The notes below the pieces were generated by a model, which worked only from the letters and a program-made list of their open reading frames with translations, did not search any database and was not told the DNA's origin. Positions 11,944-12,197 of a stretch of DNA of 12,197 bases are shown here, piece by piece (the first letter of the stretch is position 1; each line of letters begins with the position of its first letter). The position numbers and the translations under genes were made by a program. Source of the DNA: Nanobdellota archaeon (GTDB lineage Archaea; Nanobdellota; Nanobdellia; Pacearchaeales; UBA12030); NCBI GenBank assembly GCA_022572525.1, contig JACZVS010000006.1, positions 1-12,197 on the forward strand, in the 5' to 3' direction.

Positions 11944-12197
11944 ATGGCAAAACAAACAAGATTGTGGGTTACCATCGTGATAATTATTCTAGTTGTCATT
12001 GCTGTGCTGCTTATTCTATTTGCGCAGAGTCCTACTGGAAGAACACTTAAAGTTGGTGTTCTCACCCCTTTAGCAGGACCTGCTGCCCCATATGGAGAAA
12101 ACATACTTGCTGGAGTTGAATGTGCTAAAGAGGCCATAAATGATGCTGGCGGCATAAATGGCAGGTTAATAGAATTAGTTGTTGAGACAAGTGATTG
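11944..12197 (+). CDS. N-terminal part of a second membrane-anchored LivK-like substrate-binding protein (runs off window)
   Basis: The frame from ATG 11944 is open to the window's end (84 full codons). It starts MAKQTRLWV, has a hydrophobic anchor (about 8-26), a short linker, and then the binding-protein opening LKVGVLTPLAGPAAPYGENI (one residue short of exact limits is uncertain), followed by DAGGINGRLIELVVETSD. It closely parallels the first livK-type protein (IGFIAPLSGDVAIYGS; GGINGRMIEVIYEDSMC), so the two are paralogues with the same anchored design. The final incomplete codon is TG-, aligned with C89 of the first protein, so a cysteine is expected. It may bind a different solute. Its promoter carries the third, weaker dyad, whereas the first paralogue has none, which suggests the two are differently regulated. 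Confidence 0.88.
   Translation, partial: MAKQTRLWVTIVIIILVVIAVLLILFAQSPTGRTLKVGVLTPLAGPAAPYGENILAGVECAKEAINDAGGINGRLIELVVETSD

Overview
The window looks like a piece of an archaeal chromosome, most likely from an uncultivated, AT-rich lineage. A DPANN group such as Woesearchaeota or Pacearchaeota is my guess, not a proof. Archaeal signs: TATA boxes about 25-41 nt upstream of nearly every start codon, often so close that the mRNA must be leaderless; a HerA/DUF87-type ATPase; a Trm5/Met-10+-like tRNA methyltransferase; an HtpX-like membrane protease; and a Bat-type (HTH_10) transcription factor. The methionine adenosyltransferase is of the bacterial MetK type, which suggests past gene transfer. 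No tRNA, rRNA, CRISPR array, transposase or phage gene was seen.

Layout. Positions 1-140 hold the 3' end of a rightward gene with a very acidic tail. It converges on leftward metK, which is followed upstream by leftward htpX. A divergent promoter region (2230-2322) separates htpX from a rightward nucleoside deaminase gene. Next come a class I aminotransferase behind an 18-bp near-palindrome, then a HerA-like ATPase and a membrane-anchored glucose/sorbosone-dehydrogenase-fold protein that form a tight two-gene operon. That operon meets a leftward secreted Cys-containing protein with overlapping stop codons (6621-6624). The leftward block continues with the Trm5-like methyltransferase and a small charged protein of unknown function. 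A second divergent promoter region (8779-8872) leads into the accessory part.

The last 3.3 kb (8873-12197) is the most interesting part: a LivK-type binding protein, an HTH_10 regulator, a polyprenyl-synthetase-fold protein with eroded aspartate-rich motifs, and the 5' end of a second LivK-type protein. A 14-bp dyad, CCGAACATATACGG, sits between the TATA box and start codon of the regulator gene. Its exact reverse complement abuts the TATA box of the synthetase gene, and a weaker copy abuts the TATA box of the second livK gene. In all three the CCGAAC/GTTCGG arm faces the TATA box. I read this as a small local regulon: a self-controlled Bat-type regulator governing an isoprenoid-type protein and an anchored solute receptor. 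This is inferred from position and sequence alone.

Three gene starts are set here by promoter or ribosome-binding-site position rather than by the longest open frame: the aminotransferase (2861), the sugar-dehydrogenase-like protein (5446) and the small charged protein (8778). There is no gene-free stretch longer than about 300 bases.
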